Below are positions 50,385 to 58,971 of a stretch of DNA of 64,000 nt, piece after piece. Made by a program: the position numbers and the translations under genes. Location: positions 62,001-126,000 of the forward strand of contig PNAM01000016.1 of NCBI GenBank assembly GCA_003170275.1. Direction: 5' to 3'. Position 1 is the first letter of the stretch. Every line of letters begins with the position of its first letter. The notes beneath the pieces were generated by a model. That model searched no databases, had not been told where the DNA came from, and saw only the letters and a program-made list of their open reading frames with translations. Source of the stretch: Myxococcales bacterium (lineage in GTDB: Bacteria > Myxococcota_A > Polyangia > Palsa-1104).

Positions 50385-51230
50385 GTGGCGAGTCTAGCGG
50401 GGAAGACAGTGCTGGTGACGGGCGCGAACTCGGGCATCGGGCTCGAGGCGTGCGTGAAGCTTGCCCGCATGGGCGCGCAGGTGATCATGGTGGCGCGCGA
50501 TCCGAAGAAGGGCGAGGCCGCGCTCGCGGACGTCAAGACGCGCTCCGGATCGCAAGCCGTGACGCTGCTCTTGTGCGACTTCGGATCGAAAGAGGCGATC
50601 CGCGCTCTCGCGACCGAGGTCCTCGCGAAGCATCCGCGCCTCGACGTGCTGGTCAACAACGCCGGGTCGGTCAGCGACAAGCGGCAGGTCACCACCGACG
50701 GGCTCGAGCAGACCTTCGCGGTCAACCACCTCGGCTACTTCCAGCTCACCACCCTGCTCCTCGACCGGCTGGTCGCCAGCGCGCCGTCGCGCATCGTCAA
50801 CGTGGCGAGCGTCGGCCATCGCCGCGGCACGATGGACTTCGACAACCTGCAGTTCGAAAAGGGCGGCTACGGAATCATGAAAGCGTACGGCCGCTCGAAG
50901 CTGGGCAACGTGCTGTTCACGCGCGAGCTCGCGCGGCGCCTGGCGGGCAAGGGCGTGACCGTCAACTGCCTGCACCCGGGCGCGGTGGCTACCAACATCT
51001 GGGCGCGCGCGCCCATGCTCGCCAAGCCGATCCTGGCGATCGCCAAGCTGTTCATGGTCACGCCCGAAGAGGGCGGCGATCGCATCGTCTACCTCGCCAC
51101 CGATCCCGCGGTGGAGGGACAGACCGGCGGCTACTACGAGAAGAACCGGCTGGTCGAGCCGTCGCCGCTCTCGCACGACGCGACGGTGGCCGAGCGACTG
51201 TGGCAGGTGAGCGCGGACCTGGTTCGTTGA
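50385..51230 (+). CDS. Short-chain dehydrogenase/reductase (retinol dehydrogenase-like)
   Basis: A 281-residue SDR from GTG 50385. It has the nucleotide-binding TGANSGIG, the NNAG motif in VLVNNAGSVSD, a Ser in VNVASVGHRRG, and the catalytic YGRSK. VMVARDPKKG after strand 2 suggests NADP preference. HPGAVATNIW and the overall length match the RDH11-13/WWOX-like group. The substrate is unknown. The protein is cytoplasmic and stands 49 bases after the prolyl oligopeptidase gene. Confidence 0.92.
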   Translation: MASLAGKTVLVTGANSGIGLEACVKLARMGAQVIMVARDPKKGEAALADVKTRSGSQAVTLLLCDFGSKEAIRALATEVLAKHPRLDVLVNNAGSVSDKRQVTTDGLEQTFAVNHLGYFQLTTLLLDRLVASAPSRIVNVASVGHRRGTMDFDNLQFEKGGYGIMKAYGRSKLGNVLFTRELARRLAGKGVTVNCLHPGAVATNIWARAPMLAKPILAIAKLFMVTPEEGGDRIVYLATDPAVEGQTGGYYEKNRLVEPSPLSHDATVAERLWQVSADLVR

Positions 51231-51243
51231 CCCCGTTCGAGCG

Positions 51244-52293
51244 TTAGTGCGCCGCGACGCCGCGCCACCACGGCTCGACGCCCTCGACGCGCGACGGCTC
51301 GACCGCGACGCCGAGCCGCGGCATGACCAGGTGGGCGCCCTTCGCCGGCGCGAGGCGCAGCAGCGTCTCGGCCGGATCGTCCCACGCGTGGATCGCCAGG
51401 TTGAACGTGCCCCAGTGCACCGGCAACAGGCTGCCGCCGCCGAGCAGCCCGAGCGCTTCCAGCGCGTTCTCCGGCCCGAGGTGGATGTCGCCCCAGCTCG
51501 GGTGAAACGCGCCCACCTCGAGCATCACCAGATCGAACGGGCCGAGTCGCTCGCGAATCTCCGCATACTCCGGCGTGAGCCCGGTGTCGCCGCTGAAGAA
51601 GACCGCGTGCCGGGCGCTGCGGATCGCGAACGACGACCAAGCGGTCTGGTTGCGATCGCGCATGCTGCGGCCCGAGAAGTGCTGCGACGGCGCAGCGGTG
51701 AGCTCCAGCTCGCCGTGCGGCAGCCGCGCGGTCTCCCACCAGTCGAGCTCGGTGATGCGCTCGGCCGGTACGCCCCACGCCTCCAGGTGCGCGCCGACGC
51801 CGAGCGACGTGTAGAACGGCACGTCCAGCCGCGCCAGCTCGCGAATGGAGGGGAAATCCAGGTGGTCGTAGTGATCGTGCGAGACGATCACCGCGTCGAG
51901 CGGCGGCAGCGACGCGATCGGCACCGGCACCGGCTGGAAGCGCTTCGGCCCGACGAAGCCATACGGCGACGCGCGCTCGCCCCACACCGGATCGGTCAGC
52001 ACGCGCAGCCCGTCGATCTCGATCAGCACGGTCGAGTGACCGAGCCAGGTCGCCCGCAACCCGCTCTCGGCCCGCCGTTGCCAGGTCTCGAGCGGGTTCG
52101 CCGAGGGCAGCGGCGCCGGCGGCTTGCGTCGCTGTCCACCGGCGAGAAACTCGCCGAGCGTCGACATCGTGGTCCCGCGCTTGAGCCCCTGCGCGACCCG
52201 CGCGGTGTTGCGAAACACCCCGTCCGCGTAGCGCTGCGACGCCCTCATCCGTTCGAGGCGCAGTCCGTTCGCACGACCGCCAAAAGGTGACAT
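51244..52293 (-). CDS. Metallo-beta-lactamase-fold hydrolase, UlaG/NAPE-PLD-like
   Basis: A 349-residue protein from ATG 52293. It has the MBL metal ligands VSHDHYDHLD (HxHxDH), SQHFSGRSMRDRN, FFSGDTGLTPEY (bridging Asp) and a late His in LLPVHWGTFNL. The N-terminal LRATWLGHSTVLIEIDG matches the N-acyl-phosphatidylethanolamine phospholipase D-like group. No signal peptide is seen. The substrate is unknown; phospholipid-related activity is possible. It is convergent with the SDR gene. Confidence 0.9.
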   Translation of the reverse strand: MSPFGGRANGLRLERMRASQRYADGVFRNTARVAQGLKRGTTMSTLGEFLAGGQRRKPPAPLPSANPLETWQRRAESGLRATWLGHSTVLIEIDGLRVLTDPVWGERASPYGFVGPKRFQPVPVPIASLPPLDAVIVSHDHYDHLDFPSIRELARLDVPFYTSLGVGAHLEAWGVPAERITELDWWETARLPHGELELTAAPSQHFSGRSMRDRNQTAWSSFAIRSARHAVFFSGDTGLTPEYAEIRERLGPFDLVMLEVGAFHPSWGDIHLGPENALEALGLLGGGSLLPVHWGTFNLAIHAWDDPAETLLRLAPAKGAHLVMPRLGVAVEPSRVEGVEPWWRGVAAH

Positions 52294-52335
52294 GGCGCGG
52301 GTTGGATGCGGCTCGCCCGCCCGGCGCTTCATTGA

Positions 52336-52341
52336 TATCCT
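52336..52341 (+). promoter_or_regulatory. Leaderless-type -10 box (TATCCT) of the PI-PLC-like gene
   Basis: TATCCT ends six bases before ATG 52348, with no Shine-Dalgarno sequence. The same hexamer and spacing occur at the Ser/Thr kinase gene (42030-42035). Confidence 0.5.
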
Positions 52342-52347
52342 GCCGTC

Positions 52348-53349
52348 ATGAAGCGTCTGTGGGCGGTGCTGTTTCTGGTCGGCTGCGGGCCGGCCGGCAA
52401 GCCCTTCGAGTATCCGCTCGACAAGATGTTGCGCCTCGACGACGTGCAGATGAAGGGCACGCACAACAGCTACCACATCGAGAAATCGGACATCCCGGAG
52501 TGGGAATACACGATGGCGCCGCTCGACGTGCAGCTCGATGCGCAGGGCGTGCGGCAGATCGAGCTCGACGTGAACTACCTCCAGAACGACTCGGGCGACG
52601 GCCATCACTTCGAGGTCTTCCACGTCCCGGGCGCGGACGACTCGAGCACCTGCCTCTTGTTCGTCGACTGCCTCCGCACCGTCGACAACTGGTCGGTTCG
52701 CTATCCCGGCCACCTGCCGATCTACATCCAGGTCGAGCCCAAGTCCGGCTTCACGCCGGAGGTCGCCGACGCCTTCATCGCCGACTTCGAGCGCGAGATC
52801 TTGTCGGTGTTCTCGCGCGATCGCATCCTCACGCCGGACGAGCTGCGCGGTGGCGCGGCCACGCTCCCCGCGGCGCTGGCCGGCGGCTGGCCCACGCTCG
52901 ACAAGCTGCGCGGCCGCGTGTACTTCGCCTTCGACAACCGCGACGTCGTGCGCCAGGCGTACACCCACGGCGGCCAGGACCTGAACGGCCGGCTGATCTT
53001 CGTCGACTCCGATCCCAGCGATCCGTTCGGCGCGATCTCGGTGCAGAACGATCCGGTCGCCAACGCCGCCGCCATCGCAGCCGACGCGCTCGCCCACTTG
53101 CTGGTGCGCACGCGCTCCGACGAGGACGGCGTCCAGTTTCGCGCCAACGACATGAGCGAATTTCAGGCCGCGCTGGTCAGCGGCGCGCATTTCATCTCCA
53201 CCGACTTTCCCGCCCCAGTCGCCGCCGGCCCGTACTTCATCACCATCCCCGACGGCACACCGGCGCGCTGCAACCCGCTCACCGCGCCGCCGGGCTGCAC
53301 CCCGCTCGCGCTCGAGAACCCTGCGTTCGTCGGCAGCGGCGCCCACTGA
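52348..53349 (+). CDS. Calcium-dependent phosphatidylinositol-specific phospholipase C-like lipoprotein
   Basis: A 333-residue protein with a lipobox (VLFLVGCGPA). It shows the PI-PLC TIM-barrel signatures VQMKGTHNSYHI (first catalytic His), RQIELDVNYL (Glu/Asp metal ligands), HHFEVFHVPG (second His) and LPIYIQVEPKSGF. The layout fits the bacterial Ca2+-dependent PI-PLC family, which cleaves phosphoinositides or related lipids. It is presumably attached to the envelope. An FAD oxidase gene follows 10 bases downstream. Confidence 0.88.
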   Translation: MKRLWAVLFLVGCGPAGKPFEYPLDKMLRLDDVQMKGTHNSYHIEKSDIPEWEYTMAPLDVQLDAQGVRQIELDVNYLQNDSGDGHHFEVFHVPGADDSSTCLLFVDCLRTVDNWSVRYPGHLPIYIQVEPKSGFTPEVADAFIADFEREILSVFSRDRILTPDELRGGAATLPAALAGGWPTLDKLRGRVYFAFDNRDVVRQAYTHGGQDLNGRLIFVDSDPSDPFGAISVQNDPVANAAAIAADALAHLLVRTRSDEDGVQFRANDMSEFQAALVSGAHFISTDFPAPVAAGPYFITIPDGTPARCNPLTAPPGCTPLALENPAFVGSGAH

Positions 53350-53359
53350 TCGCCGCCGC

Positions 53360-54529
53360 ATGAACGCCCTGGTCCTCGGCGCGGGCATCTTCGGCGTCAC
53401 CGGCGCGCTCGAGCTGCGCCGTCGCGGGCATCGCGTGCAGCTGCTCGATCCCGGGCCACTGCCCCATCCGCTCGCCGCCTCCACCGACCTCAGCAAGGTG
53501 GTGCGTCTGGAGTACGGCGCCGACGAGGAATACACCCGGATGGCCGAGCGCTCGCTCGAGGGCTGGCGGGAATGGAACCGTACGTTCGGCGCTCCGTTGT
53601 TCCACGAGACCGGCGTGATGTTCCTCCGGCGCACGCCGGTCGCGTCCGGCACCTTCGAGGGCGACAGCCTCGCGCTGCTTCGACGGCGCGGCCACCCGAT
53701 CGAGCACCTCTCGCGCGACCTGATTCGCGCGCGCTTTCCCGCGTGGAACGCCGATCGCTACGGCGACGGCATCTTCAACGCGGCCGGCGGCTACGTCGAG
53801 AGCGGTCGCGTCGTCGAGCGGCTCTTGCAGCTGGCGGTCGCCGAAGGCGTCGAGCTGTGCGAAGGCGCGACCTTCGCAGCGCTCGACTTGCGCGGCGCTC
53901 GCGTCGTAGGCGCGCTCACCAGCGACGGGCGGTGCTTTCCGGCGGACTGCGTGATCGCGGCGCTCGGCTCGTGGACGCCGCACGCGCTGCCGTTCACCAG
54001 CGGCTGGTTTCGGTCGTCGGGAATGCCGGTCTTCCACCTGCGCCCCGACGATCCCGCGCCGTTCGTCGCCGAGCGCTTCCCGGTCTTCGGCGCGGACATT
54101 TCGTCGAGCGGGTACTACGGGTTTCCGATGCACCCCGAAGCCGGCGTGGTCAAGATCGCCAACCACGGCGTCGGCCGCGCTGTGCACCCGTCGTCGGCCG
54201 ATCGCGTGGTTGGCGAAGGTGAGATCGCCGCGCTGCGCGCTTTCCTCGAGGAGACCTTTCCTGCGCTCGCGCGCGCGCAGTTGGTGTCGACCCGCGTGTG
54301 CGTGTATTGCGATACGTGGGACGGGCACTTCTGGATTGCGCGCGATCCGGAGCGCGAGGGCCTGGTGCTGGCTACTGGCGGGAGCGGGCATGCGTACAAG
54401 TTCGCGCCCGTGCTCGGCGGGTTGATCGCGGATGCGGCGGAGGGGCGTGGGCAGGAGAAGTTCCGGTGGCGGCCGGAGGTGCGGCCGGAGAGATCGGAAG
54501 AGGCCGCGCGGAAGCAGTCGCCCGCGTAG
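53360..54529 (+). CDS. FAD-dependent amine oxidase, SolA/sarcosine oxidase-like (DAO family)
   Basis: A 389-residue flavoprotein: Rossmann VLGAGIFGVTGALELRRRG at the N-terminus, STDLSKVVRLEYG (near the site of covalent FAD linkage in sarcosine oxidases), AAGGYVESGRVV, VIAALGSWTPHAL and LVLATGGSGHAYKFAP at the C-terminus. The family oxidises N-methyl amino acids and similar amines to aldehyde plus peroxide. No signal peptide is seen, so it is cytoplasmic. The stop TAG lies at the edge of a REP-like inverted repeat (54524-54548). Confidence 0.9.
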   Translation: MNALVLGAGIFGVTGALELRRRGHRVQLLDPGPLPHPLAASTDLSKVVRLEYGADEEYTRMAERSLEGWREWNRTFGAPLFHETGVMFLRRTPVASGTFEGDSLALLRRRGHPIEHLSRDLIRARFPAWNADRYGDGIFNAAGGYVESGRVVERLLQLAVAEGVELCEGATFAALDLRGARVVGALTSDGRCFPADCVIAALGSWTPHALPFTSGWFRSSGMPVFHLRPDDPAPFVAERFPVFGADISSSGYYGFPMHPEAGVVKIANHGVGRAVHPSSADRVVGEGEIAALRAFLEETFPALARAQLVSTRVCVYCDTWDGHFWIARDPEREGLVLATGGSGHAYKFAPVLGGLIADAAEGRGQEKFRWRPEVRPERSEEAARKQSPA

Positions 54530-54548
54530 CGCCCGCGAAGGCGGGCGC
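54529..54548. repeat. REP-like hairpin after the FAD oxidase stop
   Basis: GCGCCCGC-GAAG-GCGGGCGC is a perfect eight-base-pair stem with a four-base loop, starting on the last base of the TAG stop codon. It could serve as a RAYT-recognised REP palindrome, as a transcription terminator, or both. No T-run follows, so a simple intrinsic terminator is unlikely. Confidence 0.6.
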
Positions 54549-54680
54549 GGAGCGGGCGTCTGCGCACGCGGAGCGTGCGTCCGGGGGCGCGGAGCGTGCG
54601 GCTGGGAAGCGGGAGGCTTGGGAGAAGCGGGACACGTAGCTCCAGAGTTGCCGAAGGGGGGCGCGGGTCGCGGAGGTGGT

Positions 54681-54791
54681 GGCTTGCGCGGGCGGTTGAA
54701 CGCGGGTGGGGTTGGTGCGGGGCGGCGGGGTGTCGATAATGTGCTGCACGTGGCTGTTCAGGTTTACCGGCGCGGGGCGGTTGTGAAGGCA
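54681..54791 (+). repeat. Left inner inverted repeat of the RAYT element
   Basis: A 111-base arm beginning GGCTTGCGCGGGCGGTTGAA and ending GGCGGTTGTGAAGGCA. Compared with the reverse complement of 55413-55524 it differs at three substitutions and one single-base indel. Confidence 0.85.
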
Positions 54792-54800
54792 ATTGTCTTG

Positions 54801-55403
54801 ATGACGCAGCTTCGACTTGGATTGAAGGCGCGGCGGCGGAAGAAGGAGCTGCGGGGGCGGCCACCCAACGTGCCGGGGAAGCCGGGCGCTTCGCATTTGC
54901 GAAGGGAGGTGCTCAAGCGGCGGTTTCCTGTGTTGGTGACGATGCGGGTGAAAGAGCACGTGTGGAACTTGCGGTCGCAGCGGTGTTTTCGGGCGCTGCA
55001 GGTTGCGTTTCGCAAGGGGCGCGACCGGTTTGGATTCCAGCTCAGTGAGTTTTCGGTGCAGGGCAATCACCTGCACTTCATCGTCGAGGCGGAAGATGAG
55101 ACATCCCTCGCGCGCGGCGTGCAGGGCCTCACCATCCGAATGGCGAAAGCGCTAAACCGGGTGATGGGTCGTCACGGCAAGGTGTTCACGGACCGCTATC
55201 ACGCGCGCATACTGCGCAGCCCGACTCAGACCGGCTATGCACTCCGCTACGTGCACACCAACTACCAGAAGCACATGACCAAACTCGGCCAGCCACTCCC
55301 CGCCCGCTTCCTCGATCCCTGCTCTTCCGCCACCCGCTTCCCCGATCTCACTCAACCGCCCCGCACCTGGCTCCTCCAAACAGCAGCGCCAGCTCCAAGC
55401 TAA
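54801..55403 (+). CDS. REP-associated tyrosine transposase (Y1/IS200-like, RAYT)
   Basis: About 200 residues from ATG 54801; the frame is open further upstream into the repeat. The Y1 HUH signatures are GNHLHFIVEAE (His-x-His) and TDRYHARILRS with the probable catalytic Tyr. The N-terminus is very basic (LKARRRKKELRGR) and VLVTMRVKEHVWNLRSQRCF matches RAYT proteins. RAYTs cleave REP hairpins and are normally single-copy, vertically kept genes. The C-terminal residues after LDPCSS lack family features and may not be conserved. Nearly identical inverted repeats flank the gene. Confidence 0.88.
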   Translation: MTQLRLGLKARRRKKELRGRPPNVPGKPGASHLRREVLKRRFPVLVTMRVKEHVWNLRSQRCFRALQVAFRKGRDRFGFQLSEFSVQGNHLHFIVEAEDETSLARGVQGLTIRMAKALNRVMGRHGKVFTDRYHARILRSPTQTGYALRYVHTNYQKHMTKLGQPLPARFLDPCSSATRFPDLTQPPRTWLLQTAAPAPS

Positions 55404-55412
55404 AACGTCCAC

Positions 55413-55524
55413 TGCCTTCACAACCGCCCCGCGCCGGTAAACCTGAACCAGCCACGTGCAGCACATTACCGACACGCCGTCGCCCCGCACCAACCCCACC
55501 CGCGTTCAACCGCCCGCGCAAGCC
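55413..55524 (-). repeat. Right inner inverted repeat of the RAYT element
   Basis: A 112-base reverse-complement copy of 54681-54791 with four differences. The two arms face each other across about 620 bases that contain the transposase gene. Confidence 0.85.
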
Positions 55525-55580
55525 AGCAACCACCCGCCCCGCGCCCCCTCACAGCAATTCCGGAACCTCGTGCCCGCTTC

Positions 55581-55632
55581 TCCCAGACGCCCGCTCCGCG
55601 TGCGCTTCCCAGACGCCCGCTCCGCGTGCGCC
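55581..55632. repeat. Two tandem 26-bp units in the right flank
   Basis: TCCCAGACGCCCGCTCCGCG, plus six further bases, occurs at 55581-55606 and again at 55607-55632 with one difference at the last base. Variants of the unit appear on the left side (54549-54620), so it is part of the REP-like flank. Confidence 0.8.
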
Positions 55633-55653
55633 TTCGCGGGCGCTACGCGGTCG

Positions 55654-57639
55654 CTACGGCCGCACCCCCACCGACAAATACAGCGGCGCTGACCGATACA
55701 CCACGCCCCCGCGCATCGTCGACACCACCTTCCCGACATCCGAAATCCGCGCGAGCGGATCGCCGTCGACGACGAACAGATCTGCCAGCTTGCCCGCCGC
55801 GATCGATCCCAAGCGATCGCCCTGCTTCATCGCACGCGCCGGCACGATCGTCGCCATGCGGAGCGCGTCGGCGGGCGAGATGCCCGCGCGCACGAACAGC
55901 GCCAGCTCGTGGTGCAGGAACAGCCCGGCCAGCGCGTCGGTTCCGGCCACCACCGTCACCTTCTCGTCGACCAGGAGCTTGACCAGCGCGAGCACCTTCT
56001 CGAACGATTCGCGGTAGAGCGCCGCCTTGCTGCCGCTCGGCAAGCCACCCGCCAGGAAGCCGCGCTGGACCTGCACCGGCAGCCGCGCGGTGGTGGCCTC
56101 CAGGCCGGGCAGGATCTTGCCCGGCTGGCCGACCAGCAGGTCCTCGAACGCATCGATGGTCGGATCGATGATGGTGTGCTTGTCCTTCAAGAGCTTGATG
56201 AACCCGGTCACCGGCGCGCTCTTGAGATCGAACCCCGCCGCCTTGTCGCCGACGAGGGTGAAGCGCGTGGTGTCGCGCGTGTCGGTCTCGTGCGTCGCGA
56301 AGAAATTCAGGAACAGCATGTTGATGTGCTCGATCCCGTCGTAGCCTGCGCGCACCGCCTCGTTGGCCAACATGTGCACCGGGATGTGGCCGGTGACCGC
56401 CATGCCGCGCGCGTGCGCTTCTTTGGCCAGCAGCGGCACCAGTTCGGGCTTCATCGAGTTGTAGATCTTGATGCCGTCGTAGCCGCGCTTGGCGAACTCC
56501 GCCACCGCGGCCTTCGCTTCGGCCTCGGTCTCGGCCGTGACCTTGCTTCCAGCGGCCTTGGGGTTGCGTCCCTCGATGAAGCCGAAGCGCAAGACGCGCG
56601 GGCCGATCGCGCTGCCGTCGTCGTAGTGCTTCTTGTAGTCGTCGAGCTTGTCGGGATCGTTGCCGACGTCGCGCGCGGTGGTGACCCCCGATGCGATGTC
56701 GAGCACGCCGTCGGCGTCTCCCAGGTGCGAGTGCATGTCCCACAGCCCGGGCAACAGCGCCTTGCCCGCCAGGTCCACCACCTCGGCGCCAGCCGGCACC
56801 GTCGCCGCCGGGCCGACCGACTTGATCTTGTCGCCCACCACCACCACCGTCTGATCCGCCAGCCACGTTCCCTGCTCGACGTCGAGCACGCGCGCGTGCG
56901 TGTAGGCCAGGCCGGCGGCCGGCGGCTGGTGCGCGTTCGCGGCGGCCAGCTTGGCGTCGCGCGCGTGGGTCACCGCGTTCTGCTTCTCGATCAGCGGCTC
57001 GATCGCGCTCTCCCATCCCTCGGGCACTACCGAAAACCACGGGTAGACCAGGCCGAACCAGCTGCCGTCGTCGTTCATCCACACCTGCGTCGGCGTCAGA
57101 TCGAGGCCGGTGATCGCGTAGCCGACCAGGTGGCGCGTCTGGGCGCCGGCGTGCACCGTCGCATCGGTGGTCTTCTCCAGGCGCGCTTCGCCCGCGGGCA
57201 ACAGCGGGAGCTTTCCGCCGGCCTTGATCAGCGCCTGGGTCAAGAGCCCGAGCACCTCGGGCAGGTCGGCGATCGGGATGAAGAAGCCGCTGCCGACGGC
57301 CAGCTCCTGCTCGCCGTGCTCCTCCTCGCTCTTCCAGCTCACGTGGCGGCCGTCGCGCGTGAACACCTCCGCGACCTTGGTGCCCATTTCGTGATGTCCG
57401 GTCGCCGACAGCGACGCGATCGTGCCGTCAGCGGCGAGGCGCAGCGTCGCGTCGACGTGCGGGCCGCGGCCGTTCTGCAAGACGTCGAACGCGACGGTCA
57501 CGGTGCCGTCGGGCGCGGTGGTCGTCACACAGGTGCCCGAGTGGCGCCCTAGCGAGACGACCACGCGCTTGACGATCTTTGGCGCAGCGTGTGCGGTGAT
57601 GGTGATCAGGATCGAGAGGAAGAACGAAGCGGTACGCAT
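55654..57639 (-). CDS. Secreted amidohydrolase-superfamily protein
   Basis: A 661-residue protein with a signal peptide (FFLSILITITAHA) and a GGAGG Shine-Dalgarno sequence before ATG 57639. The first 240 residues are an unassigned beta-rich domain. The rest is an imidazolonepropionase/prolidase-like amidohydrolase: LPGLWDMHSHLGD (HxH metal ligands), AVTGHIPVHML and DGIEHINML (His ligands), VVAGTDALAG (catalytic Asp) and GKLADLFVVDGDPL. It is presumably a periplasmic peptidase or lactonase-like enzyme. The minus-strand stop TAG adjoins the RAYT element. A second amidohydrolase begins at 63273. Confidence 0.88.
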   Translation of the reverse strand: MRTASFFLSILITITAHAAPKIVKRVVVSLGRHSGTCVTTTAPDGTVTVAFDVLQNGRGPHVDATLRLAADGTIASLSATGHHEMGTKVAEVFTRDGRHVSWKSEEEHGEQELAVGSGFFIPIADLPEVLGLLTQALIKAGGKLPLLPAGEARLEKTTDATVHAGAQTRHLVGYAITGLDLTPTQVWMNDDGSWFGLVYPWFSVVPEGWESAIEPLIEKQNAVTHARDAKLAAANAHQPPAAGLAYTHARVLDVEQGTWLADQTVVVVGDKIKSVGPAATVPAGAEVVDLAGKALLPGLWDMHSHLGDADGVLDIASGVTTARDVGNDPDKLDDYKKHYDDGSAIGPRVLRFGFIEGRNPKAAGSKVTAETEAEAKAAVAEFAKRGYDGIKIYNSMKPELVPLLAKEAHARGMAVTGHIPVHMLANEAVRAGYDGIEHINMLFLNFFATHETDTRDTTRFTLVGDKAAGFDLKSAPVTGFIKLLKDKHTIIDPTIDAFEDLLVGQPGKILPGLEATTARLPVQVQRGFLAGGLPSGSKAALYRESFEKVLALVKLLVDEKVTVVAGTDALAGLFLHHELALFVRAGISPADALRMATIVPARAMKQGDRLGSIAAGKLADLFVVDGDPLARISDVGKVVSTMRGGVVYRSAPLYLSVGVRP

Positions 57640-57690
57640 TAAGGCCTCCGACAGGGCGGCAAGCCTATCACGGTCGAATCGGAAGCGAGG

Positions 57691-58134
57691 CTAGCCGGAG
57701 AGGCAGGCGTTGAACTCGGTCGAGCACGCGGCGGACTGCGCCTTGGCCTTGATGCACGTGATGCACCCGGCCGACATATCGGCCGCGCTCGAGCACGAAC
57801 CGGCGCCGCCATCGGCCGACATCGTGCCGCCGTCGCCGGCGAGGCAGTGCGAGACCCCGCAGGTGATCAGATCCTGATACTTGGCCTGGGAGGCCGTCGC
57901 TCCGGCCGCCACGCACGCAGTGATGCAAGCGGAGGTGCCGCAACCGGCCGCGCAGGTGACGATGGTGAGACAGGTGGTGGCGGCGGCCGTCATGTCCCTG
58001 CCCGCGGTCATGTCCCGGGCGGTGCCCGACAGATCGGGGCTGATGGTCATGTCCTGACCAGCCGTGTCGTCGCCACAGCCGGCGAACGGCACGAACGCGA
58101 GAGCAATCAGCACACCGTACAGTCGATTCTTCAT
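57691..58134 (-). CDS. Small Cys-rich lipoprotein with DMT/PDL repeats
   Basis: A 147-residue protein starting at ATG 58134 with AAGGAG five bases upstream. The signal ends in a lipobox (FVPFAGCGDD). A repetitive linker follows (QDMTISPDLSGTARDMTAGRDMTAAA), then a domain with many Cys in pairs (CLTIVTCAAGCGTSACITAC, CITCIKAKAQSAAC, FNACLSG). The spacing suggests a disulfide-stabilised helical hairpin similar to one in the lipoprotein at 31434. No function is known. Confidence 0.82.
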   Translation of the reverse strand: MKNRLYGVLIALAFVPFAGCGDDTAGQDMTISPDLSGTARDMTAGRDMTAAATTCLTIVTCAAGCGTSACITACVAAGATASQAKYQDLITCGVSHCLAGDGGTMSADGGAGSCSSAADMSAGCITCIKAKAQSAACSTEFNACLSG

Positions 58135-58211
58135 GGGCACTCCTTAAGCTAGAGGGATGACGCACTGTATCACGGGCGGGACGACAATCGCGAATTAATT
58201 GTCGGGCGGGG

Positions 58212-58964
58212 CTACTTGCGCGAGGCCTTGAACAGCGCGAACGTCGCGCCGGCGTTGTCGGCCAGGACGGACATCCGACCGACGTCCTCCACGTCCATCG
58301 GCGGCATGTAGACCTGCGCGCCCAGCTTCTTGGCCCGCTCGGTCGACTGGTCGACGTCGGCGGCGTTGATGTAGCTCAGCCAGTAGGTGACCGGCTCCTG
58401 CGCCATCCGCTTGATCATCCCGCCGCGCGCCTCGGTGCCGTCCATGAAGTGGTAGTAGGCGAATTCCTTCTCGCCGTCGACCTTCATGCCCCAGCCGAAG
58501 AGCTCCTTGTAGAACTTCGTCGCCGCGTCGGGATCCGGCGAGTGCAGCTCGTCCCAGCTGAACGCGCCGGGCGTGCCCACCGGCGGCGCGCCGTCGTTCG
58601 AGCTGGGGTTCGGCTGGAACGGCGAGATGTGCCCGCCCTGCGGATCGGCGATGATCGCGAAGCGGCCCACGTTTGGAATGTCCATCGCCGGCACCACCAC
58701 CTTGCCGCCGTTGCTGGTCGCGCGCTTGACCGCCGCGTCACAGTTGTCGACCGAGACGTACGACATCCAGTGCGTCGGCGCGCCGTGCTTGGCATCCATC
58801 GGCATCAACCCGCCGACCGTCTTGCCCTCGGTCTTGAGGAGCGTGTACTTGCCCATCGGCCCCATGTCGACCTCTTCGACGTTCCATCCGAACAGCTCGG
58901 TGTAGAACCGCCGCGAGCTCGCGACATCGGTGGTCATGAGGTCGTGCCACACGAACTTGCCCAT
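58212..58964 (-). CDS. Two-domain VOC-superfamily protein
   Basis: A 250-residue protein with two glyoxalase-type domains. The first (1-120) begins FVWHDLMTTDVASSRRFYTE and the second (about 130-248) begins FSWDELHSPDPDAATKFYKE. Both have the G-W-x-V/M-...-Y pattern and end in VGRFAIIADPQGG or VGRMSVLADNAGA. This matches the 'hydroxylase/27-kDa antigen'-like VOC group common in Actinobacteria and Myxococcota. Activity unknown. TACCCT ends seven bases before ATG 58964. Confidence 0.9.
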   Translation of the reverse strand: MGKFVWHDLMTTDVASSRRFYTELFGWNVEEVDMGPMGKYTLLKTEGKTVGGLMPMDAKHGAPTHWMSYVSVDNCDAAVKRATSNGGKVVVPAMDIPNVGRFAIIADPQGGHISPFQPNPSSNDGAPPVGTPGAFSWDELHSPDPDAATKFYKELFGWGMKVDGEKEFAYYHFMDGTEARGGMIKRMAQEPVTYWLSYINAADVDQSTERAKKLGAQVYMPPMDVEDVGRMSVLADNAGATFALFKASRK

Positions 58965-58971
58965 TCCCCGG

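Larger units (their letters stand above)
54524..55648. mobile_element. RAYT-type element with long inverted flanks
   Basis: A REP-associated tyrosine transposase gene (54801-55403) sits between two inverted flanks. The inner arms (54681-54791 and 55413-55524) are nearly identical. The outer parts (54524-54680 and 55525-55648) are diverged but still match in order: both start with GCGTAGCGCCCGCGAAGG when read inward, then share GCGGAGCGGGCGTCTG, GGGAGAAGCGGG and GGGGGCGCGGG. Both ends abut the stop codon of a neighbouring gene. No target-site duplication was identified. Confidence 0.75.

Noticed and set aside
54529..54548. Simple rho-independent terminator
   Set aside because: The hairpin is strong but no T-run follows, and the same sequence is part of a repeated element.
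54432..54800. Upstream extension of the RAYT coding frame
   Set aside because: It would read through the inverted repeat and the end of the FAD oxidase gene; the family N-terminus corresponds to the part after ATG 54801.
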